A stretch of 64,000 nt of DNA from JACDAE01 sp034438015 (GCA_034438015.1 DAOTTD010000185.1:1-64000), one strand, 5' to 3'; shown: positions 35,611-44,541, numbered from the stretch's first letter. Made by a program: numbers and translations. Notes: a model not told the origin generated them from the letters alone.

Positions 35611-36420
35611 ATGCTAGAGCTACTAGAGCAATTATTCAGACAGGTACGATCCTACGCGCAAGCAGAGCGCTATGATCGCCAGCAGGTCTATCAGGTGTCG
35701 CCCAGGCGCACTACGATGCAATTCGATCGTGACGCGGAGGATATGATCATTCAGGGGCTGGTCGATAGCAACATCGGCTTCGAGGTTATCACAGAGGAAA
35801 GGCCAACATCCATCACCGCCCCCCATCCCCCCTATCGCATCGTGATCGACCCCATCGACGGCTCACAAAACATAGCGCGCGGGCTGATGACAGCGGCGGT
35901 CGCGCTGGCGGTCCTGCCCATCGACGAGCCGGTATTGCCCGAGAACGTGCAATGGGCGCTGGTGGGTGAACTCTTCAGCGGCACCGTCTACCAGGCGACG
36001 CGTGGGAACGGCGCATTTCGCAACGAACGGCGCTGCCAGGCCAGTTCTGTCAAACACATTAAAGATAGCCTGGTTGGCATCAACCTGGACGAGCGCGATC
36101 AGCGTATTCTGCACGCGCTACTCCTGGAGAAGCCAGCTTTCGGTGGCATACGGCGGACTGGAAGTGCGGCCATCGACTGCGTGTACGTAGCCAGCGGTAC
36201 CTACGACGCCTATATTGATGTTGGCGATGTGCTTACCGGCGAATCGTTCCTGGCATCGTTAAGCATCGTCCTTGAAGCGGGGGGCGTCGTCAGTGATCAG
36301 GAGGGCAAGGCTCTGCGGCCCATCACGGGACTGACCGAAGGGTATTCGATCGTTATTGCCGGCACCAAAGGGCTTCACGCTGAGATTCTGGCAAAGATTC
36401 AGGCACCCCCAAAAAAGTGA
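35611..36420 (+). CDS. Inositol monophosphatase / FIG superfamily phosphatase
   Basis: A 269-aa Mg-dependent, Li-sensitive-type sugar phosphatase. The superfamily metal site DPIDGSQN is clear, together with the upstream acidic EVITEERP and the C-terminal DVGDVLTGESFLASLSIVLEAGG, where the family usually has WDxAA. Substrate could be inositol phosphate, fructose 1,6-bisphosphate, NADP or PAP. GGTGAAGAGAG precedes the chosen ATG at 35611; the frame extends upstream to 35515 without family similarity. Confidence 0.85.
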   Translation: MLELLEQLFRQVRSYAQAERYDRQQVYQVSPRRTTMQFDRDAEDMIIQGLVDSNIGFEVITEERPTSITAPHPPYRIVIDPIDGSQNIARGLMTAAVALAVLPIDEPVLPENVQWALVGELFSGTVYQATRGNGAFRNERRCQASSVKHIKDSLVGINLDERDQRILHALLLEKPAFGGIRRTGSAAIDCVYVASGTYDAYIDVGDVLTGESFLASLSIVLEAGGVVSDQEGKALRPITGLTEGYSIVIAGTKGLHAEILAKIQAPPKK

Positions 36421-36551
36421 GCCATCTCATGGGGATGATCACGTAGCCGCGTGATACTCTGGACAGAAATAATAATGTATAGTTGTCTTGTATCATATTA
36501 GTATATCGGTATTTTCAAGAGAAAAGCTCTATGCCTATGAAGGACTCGCGT

Positions 36552-37661
36552 ATGAAACTACAAAAACATCAGAGTGTGCAAAAATATGTATCGGCGCTCA
36601 TATACAGCGGACTGGCGCTTATGCTGCTCCTGTTGAGCGCATGTGGTTCCAGCACTTCAACAACGCCGGTAAATAGCGGATTAACTGGAGCCATTGCCAC
36701 GCCAGCAATCGACCCGGTCCTCACAAGCCAGGGAACAGCCCAGCTACAATCCTTCCAGCAGTGGATCGGACTGCTCAAGCAGTACGGCGGCGACACCACG
36801 ACGTACCAGCAACAGTATAGTGTGGATCTGCAGGCACTACAGCAAGCGAAAACGAACGCTGATTACAGGAGTGCGTTGAACGCCTTGAACGGCCAGGTCA
36901 ATGCGATTCAGATCCCTGCAATGAAGATAGAAGATCAGAAGTTGCAGCAACAGCTCAAGCAAGAGGTCACTGCCTGGGGGCAGCCGCACAAGCATTACAA
37001 TGCCTACGACAACACCAATTATCCGCTTGGCTACGAGTATGGCAATAACGGCATCGGCGGCTGGGTCCAGGGTGACCTGACTTCAGCGAAGACGCTGGCC
37101 GACTACCAGCAGGCCATTGAAAATCTGAATATGTACCTGTCCAACTTCCAGGCGATGAAAGACAACTCGAAGGACAGCACACCGTACAACAAAGTGCACC
37201 AATCCGATCTCGAACTGATACAGCACTACGGCAAGACCAATCAGAAAGTGGTTGTCGTCTCTCTCGAAGAGCAGGCCATGCGCGTCTATGACAACGGCAA
37301 GCTCGTCAACGCCTTCCTGGTTACAACGGGCCGGCCCGATCGCCCGACGCCGCCGGGAGTCTGGTGGGTCGAGAGCAAACAATCGCCCACCGTATTCAAG
37401 TCAGGAGTGCCACAGGGGTCGCCCGACTGGTATCCCGACACGCCGATTAACTACGCCATGCAGTTTCATAGCGAGGGGTACTTCCTGCACGATAGCTGGT
37501 GGCGCGATGACTACGGTCCCGGAACCAATTACCCGCACGCTGACTCCAGCGGTGACTCATTCTCGTCGCAGGGCTCGCATGGCTGCGTGAATCTTTCGAA
37601 GACTGACGCAGGTTGGCTCTATGGATTTGTAAAGTTATATACGAGTATCATCATTTATTAA
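36552..37661 (+). CDS. L,D-transpeptidase (YkuD family) lipoprotein
   Basis: Cell-wall enzyme forming 3-3 cross-links or linking proteins to peptidoglycan. It starts with a signal peptide and lipobox (LMLLLLSACGSS). Residues about 60-220 form a helical, Gln-rich domain, and the YkuD domain is at about 230-365 (VVVVSLEEQAMRVYDNGKL, VTTGRPDRPTPPGVW). The catalytic motif reads HDSWW ... SSQGSHGCVNLS, with Cys in SHGCVN. AAGGA seven bases upstream favours ATG 36552; ATGs at 36531 and 36537 are alternatives. A terminator follows directly. Confidence 0.9.
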   Translation: MKLQKHQSVQKYVSALIYSGLALMLLLLSACGSSTSTTPVNSGLTGAIATPAIDPVLTSQGTAQLQSFQQWIGLLKQYGGDTTTYQQQYSVDLQALQQAKTNADYRSALNALNGQVNAIQIPAMKIEDQKLQQQLKQEVTAWGQPHKHYNAYDNTNYPLGYEYGNNGIGGWVQGDLTSAKTLADYQQAIENLNMYLSNFQAMKDNSKDSTPYNKVHQSDLELIQHYGKTNQKVVVVSLEEQAMRVYDNGKLVNAFLVTTGRPDRPTPPGVWWVESKQSPTVFKSGVPQGSPDWYPDTPINYAMQFHSEGYFLHDSWWRDDYGPGTNYPHADSSGDSFSSQGSHGCVNLSKTDAGWLYGFVKLYTSIIIY

Positions 37662-37664
37662 CAA

Positions 37665-37703
37665 AAAAGAGCGGAGCCGGTTCAACCGGTTCTCCGCTCT
37701 TTT
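37665..37703. terminator. Bidirectional intrinsic terminator
   Basis: Arms AAAAGAGCGGAG...CCGGTT and AACCGG...CTCCGCTCTTTT with a two-base bulge form a stem flanked by A- and T-runs on both sides. It lies between the convergent L,D-transpeptidase and C39-like peptidase genes. Confidence 0.88.
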
Positions 37704-37731
37704 GCATGCATAGCCCGAAGAGTTGTGTCGT

Positions 37732-38649
37732 CTAATTCTGAGGCTTCAATATAGCACTGAAGCCCTGCCACATACCCGAGAACATAGCGTAGGACATACG
37801 CTGGAAGTTCGCAGGCGAGGAATCGGCGATGTAGACATACTGGCTATCACCACCACGCACCACAAAAATATGTCCGCCGGGATAATAGACGCTATCGCGC
37901 ACACCCACGATAATTGGTGACCCCTGGTTAGCGATGTTCACGAGGTCCTGCACGGTACGGGTATGGCTGGCATCGGTAGTAAAGCCAAAGGTCGCAGCGG
38001 TCTGGGCGATACCCTGTTCGCGCAAGAGGCCGAGTTGCACATCCCAGACGCCCAGCGCGAGCTCCTTTTGCAGCACATCGGCGGCGATCAGATGACGTCC
38101 GTAGGCGTTCATGACCATCTCCATGGCGATACCCGAACACGAGGAGTAGCTCCAGACCTGCCATTGATAGTCACTGTAGTACTGATCGCGCAGGGCAGAG
38201 TTGATACGCTGCAAGCGGAGACTCGCCGTCAATGGGAGAGTCTGATACTGGATGACCGGGCGCACATCGGCAGGCTGCGTATAGGCTTGAAAGGTCAGAT
38301 TCAGATCGTGAGAGATGCTCTGGATTGGCCCTTCGCCCAGCGTCGTCTGCATGAAGAGTGTGAGCACGAGCATGATCAAGAAGCCCAGAGAAACGAACGT
38401 ACGGCGACGCGAGTACCAGGCAGGGGGCAGGGTAAACGCAGGCACCGGCTTTTCGATTGCCACGATATTTCCTTCATGCAGGTGCAAAATAGCGGTAACG
38501 TGGCTATCAAGCGGGTGAGCGGGTAAGCTCAACTGGGTAGCGAGTCTTTGTCTATGACGGGAGTACTCACGCCAGGCTCCGATGAGGAAGGTGGTAATGA
38601 TCAGCAGCATCACCCCTAGCAAGAGGGTTGTGATGATGACAGACAACAT
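37732..38649 (-). CDS. Membrane-anchored C39-like cysteine peptidase
   Basis: A 305-aa protein with an N-terminal transmembrane helix (residues 4-24), a second hydrophobic segment near 90-105 and an extracytoplasmic papain-like domain (about 160-300). Catalytic Cys lies in YSSCSGIAMEMVMNAYG, His in GGHIFVVRGGD and the third residue probably in YIADSSP. This is the bacteriocin-processing (C39/DUF3335-like) fold, but no ABC transporter or leader peptide is nearby, so a general cell-surface protease role is likelier. AGAGAGG precedes the ATG. Confidence 0.8.
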   Translation of the reverse strand: MLSVIITTLLLGVMLLIITTFLIGAWREYSRHRQRLATQLSLPAHPLDSHVTAILHLHEGNIVAIEKPVPAFTLPPAWYSRRRTFVSLGFLIMLVLTLFMQTTLGEGPIQSISHDLNLTFQAYTQPADVRPVIQYQTLPLTASLRLQRINSALRDQYYSDYQWQVWSYSSCSGIAMEMVMNAYGRHLIAADVLQKELALGVWDVQLGLLREQGIAQTAATFGFTTDASHTRTVQDLVNIANQGSPIIVGVRDSVYYPGGHIFVVRGGDSQYVYIADSSPANFQRMSYAMFSGMWQGFSAILKPQN

Positions 38650-38872
38650 ACGTAAACCTCTCTAAAAAATTTGATAGTAGCGATTTCACTGCGTTTAGTA
38701 TAACTCACCTCGCCAATGGGAGCTATATTTAGGCCAAAAACAGCCACATAGGGCTATTATTTTTGCCCTTTATTTCGATGAGATCAGCCTCGCTGGTAAC
38801 CACGCAGATCCTCCCTTCTGTAGAGATACTACGCAAGGAGGGTTGCAAAAGGTTCCCATTTTTAGGCTCAAT

Positions 38873-39076
38873 TTACTCCAGGTACTGTATTACGCACTTC
38901 ATAGAGCAGAAATGCAGCCGCGTGCTCTCTGGACGCACTGCGCAGCGCGCGTGTACCTTCCGCGTGCAATAGAGATTTGCGCACGAAAGCAGGACATCTT
39001 CTTGTGACGTATGGCAAACATGACACTGTGTATCAACCTGTGTCTCTGTGTTTTCTTGTTTTTTGATGGTGGACAT
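38873..39076 (-). CDS. 67-aa protein with PHD/RING-like C4HC3 zinc-binding pattern
   Basis: Small cytoplasmic protein with eight potential zinc ligands in cross-brace order: Cys18, Cys21, Cys32, Cys37, His42, Cys45, Cys57, Cys61 (CHVC, SCANLYC, VHARC, FCSMKC). The spacing C-x2-C-x10-C-x4-C-x4-H-x2-C-x11-C-x3-C resembles eukaryotic PHD fingers. The start is supported by AGGAGAAGG upstream and by a promoter at 39140-39168. I recognise no bacterial family. Expressed alone, divergent from the DUF72 gene. A simple double zinc ribbon is the alternative. Confidence 0.65.
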   Translation of the reverse strand: MSTIKKQENTETQVDTQCHVCHTSQEDVLLSCANLYCTRKVHARCAVRPESTRLHFCSMKCVIQYLE

Positions 39077-39139
39077 AGATACCTTCTCCTGACCAGACTT
39101 CTACATAGACCACACCGAATATTTTTCGGTTACGAAGAG

Positions 39140-39168
39140 AGTTTAGAAGGAAAAAGTGGGGAATGCAA
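39140..39168 (-). promoter_or_regulatory. Candidate promoter of the PHD-like small gene
   Basis: TTGCAT (39168-39163), 17-base spacer, TAAACT (39145-39140) on the minus strand. A short palindrome (CCGAAAAATATTCGG) lies just downstream at about 39116-39132 and could be an operator. Confidence 0.45.
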
Positions 39169-39359
39169 TATTGTGAGGGGGGCGCTGAAAATGGTCCTAT
39201 TCCCTTTGCATTGATCATTCGTTTCCTCATTTATATCCAGCGCAGAGAATACGTGTGCTATACAATAGTGACACGACAGATGTTTCGTTCTGATCCGATC
39301 ACTACTGAACAATGTTCTCAACGTCAAGCGACGCTTTCTGATGATAAGGAGCTGTAACC

Positions 39360-40208
39360 ATGTTCTACATCGGCTGCCCAATGTGGGGATATAAAGAGTG
39401 GACGGGGAGCTTTTTCCCCGCGCGTACGCCCGCCAGCGACTTTCTGCGCCTGTATAGTCGGCGACTGAATACAGTGGAGGGAAACACCGCCTTCTACGCG
39501 CTTCCGTCGGCGGAGACGGTGAGTCGATGGCGGCAGGAGACGCCGGAGACGTTTCGCTTCTGTCCCAAGGTGTCGCGCGATATTAGCCACGCGGCACGAT
39601 TGGATGAGAGAAGGGACGAGGCGCTGGCCTTTGTGGAGCGCATGCGCGGGTTGGGGACGCGGCTGGGACCGATCTTTCTGCAGCTCCCCCCGGCGTTTGG
39701 ACCGGCTCAGCTCGCGCAGTTGCAGGCGTTTCTCGACTTCTGGCCGAGAGAGGTACGCCTGGCGGTGGAGGTGCGCCATCCTGACTTTTTTGCACAGGCA
39801 CACGCGGCGAAACTAAATGAGCTGCTCGATCGGTATAATGTGACACGGGTGCTGATGGATACACGCCCCATACGCGTCGGCCCGGCGAAAGAGCAACAGG
39901 TGTTGCAGGCAAGGGAACGGAAGCCGGACCTCCCGCTGCAGATCGCGCTCACCAGCGACATTGCCTTTGTGCGCTACATCGGCAATCCAAGCATGGAGGT
40001 GAACGAGCGCTTCCTTGCGGAATGGGCACGGCAGTTGGGGCAGTGGCTCACGCAAGGCATAACGGTCTACGCCTTCTGCCACAGTCCATTCGAAGAGCAC
40101 TCGCCCGGTATCTGCGCCGAGCTCTATAAAAGGGTTGCGGCCCTCGTTCCGCTTCCACCCTTACCAGGGCAAACGGGAACGGAATTTGAGCAGGCTCGTC
40201 TGTTTTGA
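39360..40208 (+). CDS. DUF72 (YecE-like) family protein
   Basis: A 282-aa TIM-barrel protein of the DUF72 family. Family marks: IGCPMWGYKEWTGSFFP at the start, VEGNTAFYALP, FCPKVSRDISH, GPIFLQLPP, AVEVRHPDFF and the C-terminal VYAFCHSPFEEHSP. Its biochemical role is unknown; the fold suggests a metal-dependent or sugar/nucleic-acid phosphoryl enzyme. AAGGAG nine bases before the ATG. Monocistronic. Confidence 0.9.
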   Translation: MFYIGCPMWGYKEWTGSFFPARTPASDFLRLYSRRLNTVEGNTAFYALPSAETVSRWRQETPETFRFCPKVSRDISHAARLDERRDEALAFVERMRGLGTRLGPIFLQLPPAFGPAQLAQLQAFLDFWPREVRLAVEVRHPDFFAQAHAAKLNELLDRYNVTRVLMDTRPIRVGPAKEQQVLQARERKPDLPLQIALTSDIAFVRYIGNPSMEVNERFLAEWARQLGQWLTQGITVYAFCHSPFEEHSPGICAELYKRVAALVPLPPLPGQTGTEFEQARLF

Positions 40209-40399
40209 CAATTGATGGGGAATAATCAAGAGCTTCTTTGCAGAAACGACGGAGGGAACAGCCATTGAGCAGGCATTGAGAGATATGTGCATTTTCTAGA
40301 GGTTCTTTTGACTTCTTACGCGCTACACTACTGAAGTAGGAGCAAAATCCTCGAGGCCACAACAGCTTTTTCAGTATAGCGGCGGAAGAAAGTGCAGCG

Positions 40400-42085
40400 A
40401 TGAGTTCCATATCACACATCCAGCCAATCGAGACGGCGGTAGAGCCAACATGGCAGCGCTATCTTTTTGATAGTCTGTTCGCCATTGTGGGATCGTTGTT
40501 GATCACTGCAATTATCGCCCTATTGCACCTGTATCCACGCATTCCCAATATCTCAATTCTTTACCTGCTGATCGTCTTAGGATTGGCAAGCTCGCGCGGA
40601 CGGTACGCGGCTATTGTAGCATCGATCATTGCCTTTCTTTCCTTCGATTTCTTCCTGGTGCCGCCACTCTACGTGTTTACTGTTGCGCATGCGGAGGAGT
40701 GGATAGCACTCTTCGCTTTTCTGGTGACGGCCTTATTAACGGGACAGATGGCATCAACGCTACGACTACAGGCGCAGGAGGCGCGCCGTCGCGAACGTGA
40801 GACGGGCATTCTCTACGAACTCGTGCGCACAACGAACAACGACGAGAGGCTTGAGCAGCAACTCAATACTATCGCCAATGCTATCGTGACGGTCTTTTCG
40901 TCGTGGGGGATACGCGAGTGCGATCTTCTCCTGCCCGATTACTATGGGATACTGACCATGCAGGCCAGTGCGCCACGTTCTACACAACAGGTCGGGCTGC
41001 CAATTGACGAAAAGGAGATCGCGTTGCAGGTGATGAAGAGTGGGAAAGCCATCGGACTACACGATGTCGCCCTTGCTCCACAGCGACTGCCCGGTTTCTC
41101 GCCACGCATCATCATTCACAGTTCGACGGCTGGCTACGCTGCGCGTGTGCGCCTGCTGCCACTGAAAATAGGGCAGCAGGTTGTCGGCGTCCTGCGTCTA
41201 CGCATCGAGGGCGGTCCATTTCACCCGGCAACTGAGGAGTCGCTACTGGAAGAGCAGGAACGGGCTGATCCGCGCACAACCTTTTTCTGGACCTTTCTCG
41301 ATCAGGCGACCTCGGTGATCGAGCGCGCACGCCTGCGCCGCGAGAGCATGCATGTCGAGGTACTCCAGCGTACCGATGCACTGCGTAAGGCGCTGCTCTC
41401 GTCAGTCTCGCACGATCTACGCACGCCGCTTTCGTCAATCAAGGCGGCGGCCAGTAGCCTGTTACAGCAGGATGTGCAGTGGAGCGAGGAGGAGCGGCAC
41501 AGCTTCGCGCAGGCTATCGAGCGTGAAGCCGATCGGCTGAACCGGCTGGTGGGGAATCTGCTCGATATGTCTCGCATCGAAGAGGGCGCACTGAAGCTTG
41601 AGAAGGACTGGTACGGGGTCGCCGACCTGATGCAAGATACGCTAGAACGGATGCAGCCTCTTTTGCAGCAGCGCGAGGTTCATACTCATATAGACAAGAA
41701 CCTGCCGATGATCGAATTTGATTATGTGCAAATGGACCAGGTATTCACCAACCTGATCGAGAACGCCGTCCGCTACACGCCAAAGGGGACACCAATCGAT
41801 ATAGCTGTGCAAAGAGAGGGAAAGCAGATCCTCGTCACTGTGGCTGATCGCGGTCCGGGCATTCCTGCCGTCGATCTTGAGCGCGTCTTCGACAAGTTCT
41901 ACCGTGTGCAGCGGGATAAACATAACGGGAACTACCCGACCGGAACGGGACTGGGGCTGGCCGTCTGCAAAGGCATTGTCGAAGCGCATGGCGGACGCAT
42001 CTGGGCCAGTCCGCGCGATGGCGGTGGCGTCGTCTTCTCGGTCCTGCTGCCGATCAGCCAGACGGAGAAGCTCTCCGCTCAATAA
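40400..42085 (+). CDS. KdpD-like sensor histidine kinase (DUF4118-GAF-HisKA-HATPase)
   Basis: A 561-aa membrane kinase equivalent to the C-terminal half of KdpD. Residues 25-120 hold four membrane helices of the DUF4118 domain (LLITAIIALLHLYPRIPNIS; AIVASIIAFLSFDFFLVPP). A GAF-like domain covers about 140-300, and HisKA has His338 in SSVSHDLRTPLSS. The HATPase follows (NLIENAVRYTPKG, DRGPGIP, GTGLGLAVCKGI). The N-terminal KdpD and USP domains are absent and no kdpE or kdpFABC genes are near, so its signal may not be potassium. The next gene, on the opposite strand, belongs to an AT-rich island and overlaps its 3' end. Confidence 0.9.
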   Translation: MSSISHIQPIETAVEPTWQRYLFDSLFAIVGSLLITAIIALLHLYPRIPNISILYLLIVLGLASSRGRYAAIVASIIAFLSFDFFLVPPLYVFTVAHAEEWIALFAFLVTALLTGQMASTLRLQAQEARRRERETGILYELVRTTNNDERLEQQLNTIANAIVTVFSSWGIRECDLLLPDYYGILTMQASAPRSTQQVGLPIDEKEIALQVMKSGKAIGLHDVALAPQRLPGFSPRIIIHSSTAGYAARVRLLPLKIGQQVVGVLRLRIEGGPFHPATEESLLEEQERADPRTTFFWTFLDQATSVIERARLRRESMHVEVLQRTDALRKALLSSVSHDLRTPLSSIKAAASSLLQQDVQWSEEERHSFAQAIEREADRLNRLVGNLLDMSRIEEGALKLEKDWYGVADLMQDTLERMQPLLQQREVHTHIDKNLPMIEFDYVQMDQVFTNLIENAVRYTPKGTPIDIAVQREGKQILVTVADRGPGIPAVDLERVFDKFYRVQRDKHNGNYPTGTGLGLAVCKGIVEAHGGRIWASPRDGGGVVFSVLLPISQTEKLSAQ

Positions 42086-43287
42086 GAAGAGAGAACCCTC
42101 TCAACCGACTCTCTTCCAAATTCATGGACAAGTGTATGATAAATCCCCATTAATGTACCTCCACCCCAAGGCCCATGAGAAAACACGAACTCACACACAT
42201 CTTCTAGAGTAAAAGGAATAGCAAAAAGCTTTTTGTTTTCCATTTTATCTTTTACTCCTATTTGCCAGTTTTTCATAATTTCATGGGCAGTTTTTGGCGA
42301 TTTCATTAACCCACGTAATCCGCACATATAATATTCTGTATCCAATCCAAAGCCAAGAAAAAGAATATCAGATACAGAAAAATCACTGTTTTCAATTAAG
42401 CCTAATTCTTCAAAAAGGCCACGACATGCACAACGATAGACATCTGGTGCATCACTGATCGTGCTTCTATCCAATGGTCTGCTTAATCCTTCTTCAACTG
42501 ATGTCATGAAATATCCAGGGCGTACCCCCAAATTTCCTTCTCTCTGAGCAAATAAGATATATCCATCTACAGTAAGAAGAGATAAACCGATCCCGAAAGG
42601 GATGGGAAGAGAGGGAAAAAGAATTTCCCAATCATATCCCAGGATATACTTTTCCCGAAAGATATTCTCCTTCAAACATCTATTCTTTGCTAAGATGGTA
42701 AAATAATCTGTGGGAAGAAACCACAAGTTCAACTTCATGTGTTCATGGACGGGTTCTCTACTCAATTGGTAGTTGGCAAGATGGTAGATATCCCCATTCC
42801 ATTGAAGCAGCTTCCCGTTTATCTCATTTTGTGCTTGTTCTTTCTCTATTCTTCCTCTCGTTTGTTCTATCTCTTCAATAAATCTTATTGGACGAGAATC
42901 ATAGAAAGTACGAATGTTCTGCGGGGAATATGTTTCCGTTCCATTCCCATCAAGCACTATTAAAGTGGTTTCAAGTTTTCCAAAAGAAAAAAAACCATTA
43001 CTCTCCAAAGCAGGGAGAGGTTTTTTATCATCTGTCATACGGTGTCTTAACCCCAATTTCCTTGGCATATCGATCTTCGCATCATACTGCGGTGCTAAAT
43101 CGTGTATGTCGCAGCCAATGACCTGTGCAAGTTTGACGCGGTCTCTCCTTGGAATAACTTGCTCGCCAGCAATATAGTGACGCAACGTCCCTTCAGGAAT
43201 GCCGGATTCACGAGCTGCTTCTCGCTGATTTAGTCCAGCGACCGCAAGCAACATCCTGAGCTTGTTCGGGTGTGGTGCTTCTTGCAT
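42079..43287 (-). CDS. XRE-family HTH protein fused to a Nudix-like domain
   Basis: A 402-aa protein. Residues 5-70 form an XRE/Cro helix-turn-helix (RMLLAVAGLNQREAARESGI PEGTLRHYI in continuation). Residues 85-220 are unrecognised. Residues about 235-395 look Nudix-like: TVDGYILFAQREGN, then a Nudix-box-like YRCACRGLFEELGL in which the usual REUxEExGU reads RGLFEELGL, so one catalytic Glu is Gly. The DNA is AT-rich and differs from neighbours, a sign of transfer. AAAGGGAG seven bases before the ATG. It may be a regulator that binds a nucleotide ligand through a decayed Nudix fold, as NrtR does with another HTH type. Confidence 0.7.
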   Translation of the reverse strand: MQEAPHPNKLRMLLAVAGLNQREAARESGIPEGTLRHYIAGEQVIPRRDRVKLAQVIGCDIHDLAPQYDAKIDMPRKLGLRHRMTDDKKPLPALESNGFFSFGKLETTLIVLDGNGTETYSPQNIRTFYDSRPIRFIEEIEQTRGRIEKEQAQNEINGKLLQWNGDIYHLANYQLSREPVHEHMKLNLWFLPTDYFTILAKNRCLKENIFREKYILGYDWEILFPSLPIPFGIGLSLLTVDGYILFAQREGNLGVRPGYFMTSVEEGLSRPLDRSTISDAPDVYRCACRGLFEELGLIENSDFSVSDILFLGFGLDTEYYMCGLRGLMKSPKTAHEIMKNWQIGVKDKMENKKLFAIPFTLEDVCEFVFSHGPWGGGTLMGIYHTLVHEFGRESVERVLSSY

Positions 43288-43441
43288 TGCACGCTCCCTT
43301 TCGGCAAAATCTGAGCGATTTTTGGTGACTGTGTGATGACATCTGGACGATTTATGATCACATTTGAATGATTTATGGGCAATTACTTGCCATTTTTTCC
43401 CTGCTCATTGGGTAGACTTCTGAGAGAAGCGAGAAGGCACT

Positions 43442-43714
43442 CTATCCCTCCTGACTCTGATGGTTGGTATGGTTGGTGTCTCCAACGTCTCCACGAGATG
43501 GAGGTTTACGAGGTCCTCTCGGTCCTGGCTTGCGCGGGGTAGCAAGGAATTTCTCTAGAGAGTCAGAATACACAAACCACTCGCGGCTGAGTTGAAAGCC
43601 CTCTAGAGTGCCCTTTCTGAGCAGTTGTGCGAGATAAATCCTCGTCAAGCCCGACCGCTCTGCGGCTTGCGGCGTTGTTAGGTACTCGCGGTTTGTATCA
43701 ATGTTTTTGAGCAT
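43442..43714 (-). CDS. Small helix-turn-helix (excisionase/MerR-like) DNA-binding protein
   Basis: A 90-aa protein with an HTH_17-type fold: EYLTTPQAAERSGLTRIYLA QLLRKGTL (continuous), then WFVYSDSLEKFLATPRKPGP. The C-terminus is basic and Pro/Gly-rich, then polar. ATG 43714 has GAGG five bases upstream; an earlier ATG at 43747 would coincide with the predicted transcription start and be leaderless. Proteins of this kind serve as excisionases or autoregulators of mobile elements. It is transcribed away from the leader region at 43754-43832, which it may control. Confidence 0.72.
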   Translation of the reverse strand: MLKNIDTNREYLTTPQAAERSGLTRIYLAQLLRKGTLEGFQLSREWFVYSDSLEKFLATPRKPGPRGPRKPPSRGDVGDTNHTNHQSQEG

Positions 43715-43753
43715 ACGCACCTCATAGCGGCTTTCAAAAGATCCCATGAGAGA

Positions 43754-43782
43754 AGTGTAGCATAATTAACATCCCTTGACAA
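43754..43782 (-). promoter_or_regulatory. Promoter of the small HTH gene
   Basis: TTGTCA (43782-43777), 17 bases, TACACT (43759-43754) on the minus strand. Its -35 box overlaps the -35 box of the opposing promoter at 43776-43804, so only one polymerase can bind at a time. Confidence 0.6.
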
Positions 43783-43804
43783 ATCTTTTTTCTCAAGATA
43801 CAAT
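43776..43804 (+). promoter_or_regulatory. Near-consensus promoter for the island's rightward transcript
   Basis: TTGACA (43776-43781), 17 bases, TACAAT (43799-43804). Immediately downstream an inverted repeat TTCTCAG/CTGAGAA (43806-43812 and 43826-43832) lies across the start site and looks like a repressor operator. Confidence 0.7.
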
Positions 43805-43810
43805 ATTCTC

Positions 43811-44113
43811 AGGATAATTATTTTTCTGAGAAATCTAATGGAAAGGTGCTTATCGACTAACGGTCAGACGGCGACGGAGCGGCATATGGGTAGGCAGATG
43901 CCGGTTTGGCAGAAGGAAAGGCAGTAAGCATAGAGGTAGGTCGTCACCTCTGGCGGCTCCCTCATCCCTGGCACCTCGTCAGAGTGCTAGAGATGAGGGA
44001 TGGACCCTCAAAAGTGAAATGAGTGAAAACAAGAACTCAATGAGGTGTGCGCCCCGCTCCAATGCTCTGGTCGGGATTGGAGCGGGACTAGCCTACAAGA
44101 AGGAGTCATCTTC
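43811..44113 (+). ncRNA. Hairpin-rich leader of about 300 nt, unknown class
   Basis: Between the promoter and the ATG at 44114 lie three successive stems: AGAGGT/ACCTCT (43932-43951), TCCCTCATC/GATGAGGGA (43958-43966 with 43992-44000) and CCCGCTCCAAT/ATTGGAGCGGG (44053-44063 with 44076-44086). The last stem is perfect over 11 bp and stands just before the ribosome-binding site. It may be a regulatory leader or a separate small RNA. No Rfam-type class recognised. Confidence 0.45.
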
Positions 44114-44506
44114 ATGCAGACTGATACTATTGTACCAACAAATGAAGTCATCGTAAAAAAGTTAGCGAAGGCGTTGTGTGATGAGGATGGTTACGCCAAT
44201 GAATCCCACAGCACGTTCGATCAAATGCAGGTCACAACCGTTGTCCCTTTACTGTCCGCCTTGCTAGAAAATCCTGAGTTCCAGAGAGGATTGGCAATCG
44301 GGCACGAGTTCTTTGATGAGAGTTATGAGGAAGCCCCACTCACTGAAGACGAGATAATTAAGGAAGTGGAAGGAAACTTGAATCGTCGTATGGTTGAACA
44401 AGATAAAAAGATCGCTCGTGTAATGGGCGATGAGCCAACCTCCTACTTCTACAACCTTGGATTTGTGATGGGGACCATCGACAAAGGACTCACCTATACA
44501 CGCTAG
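44114..44506 (+). CDS. Acidic protein of unknown function, upstream of second tnpB
   Basis: A 130-aa acidic, helical protein (MQTDTIVPTNEVIVKKLAKA start; AIGHEFFDESYEEAPLTEDE middle; YFYNLGFVMGTIDKGLTYTR end). No cysteines that suggest metal binding apart from one, no membrane helix, no family recognised. AAGAAGGAG ten bases upstream supports the ATG at 44114. It ends 35 bases before the tnpB-like gene and shares its strand, so the two are probably cotranscribed from the promoter at 43776. Confidence 0.65.
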   Translation: MQTDTIVPTNEVIVKKLAKALCDEDGYANESHSTFDQMQVTTVVPLLSALLENPEFQRGLAIGHEFFDESYEEAPLTEDEIIKEVEGNLNRRMVEQDKKIARVMGDEPTSYFYNLGFVMGTIDKGLTYTR

Positions 44507-44541
44507 CACGGCTTCAGGAGTGGCGAAAGGAGAGCGGCATC

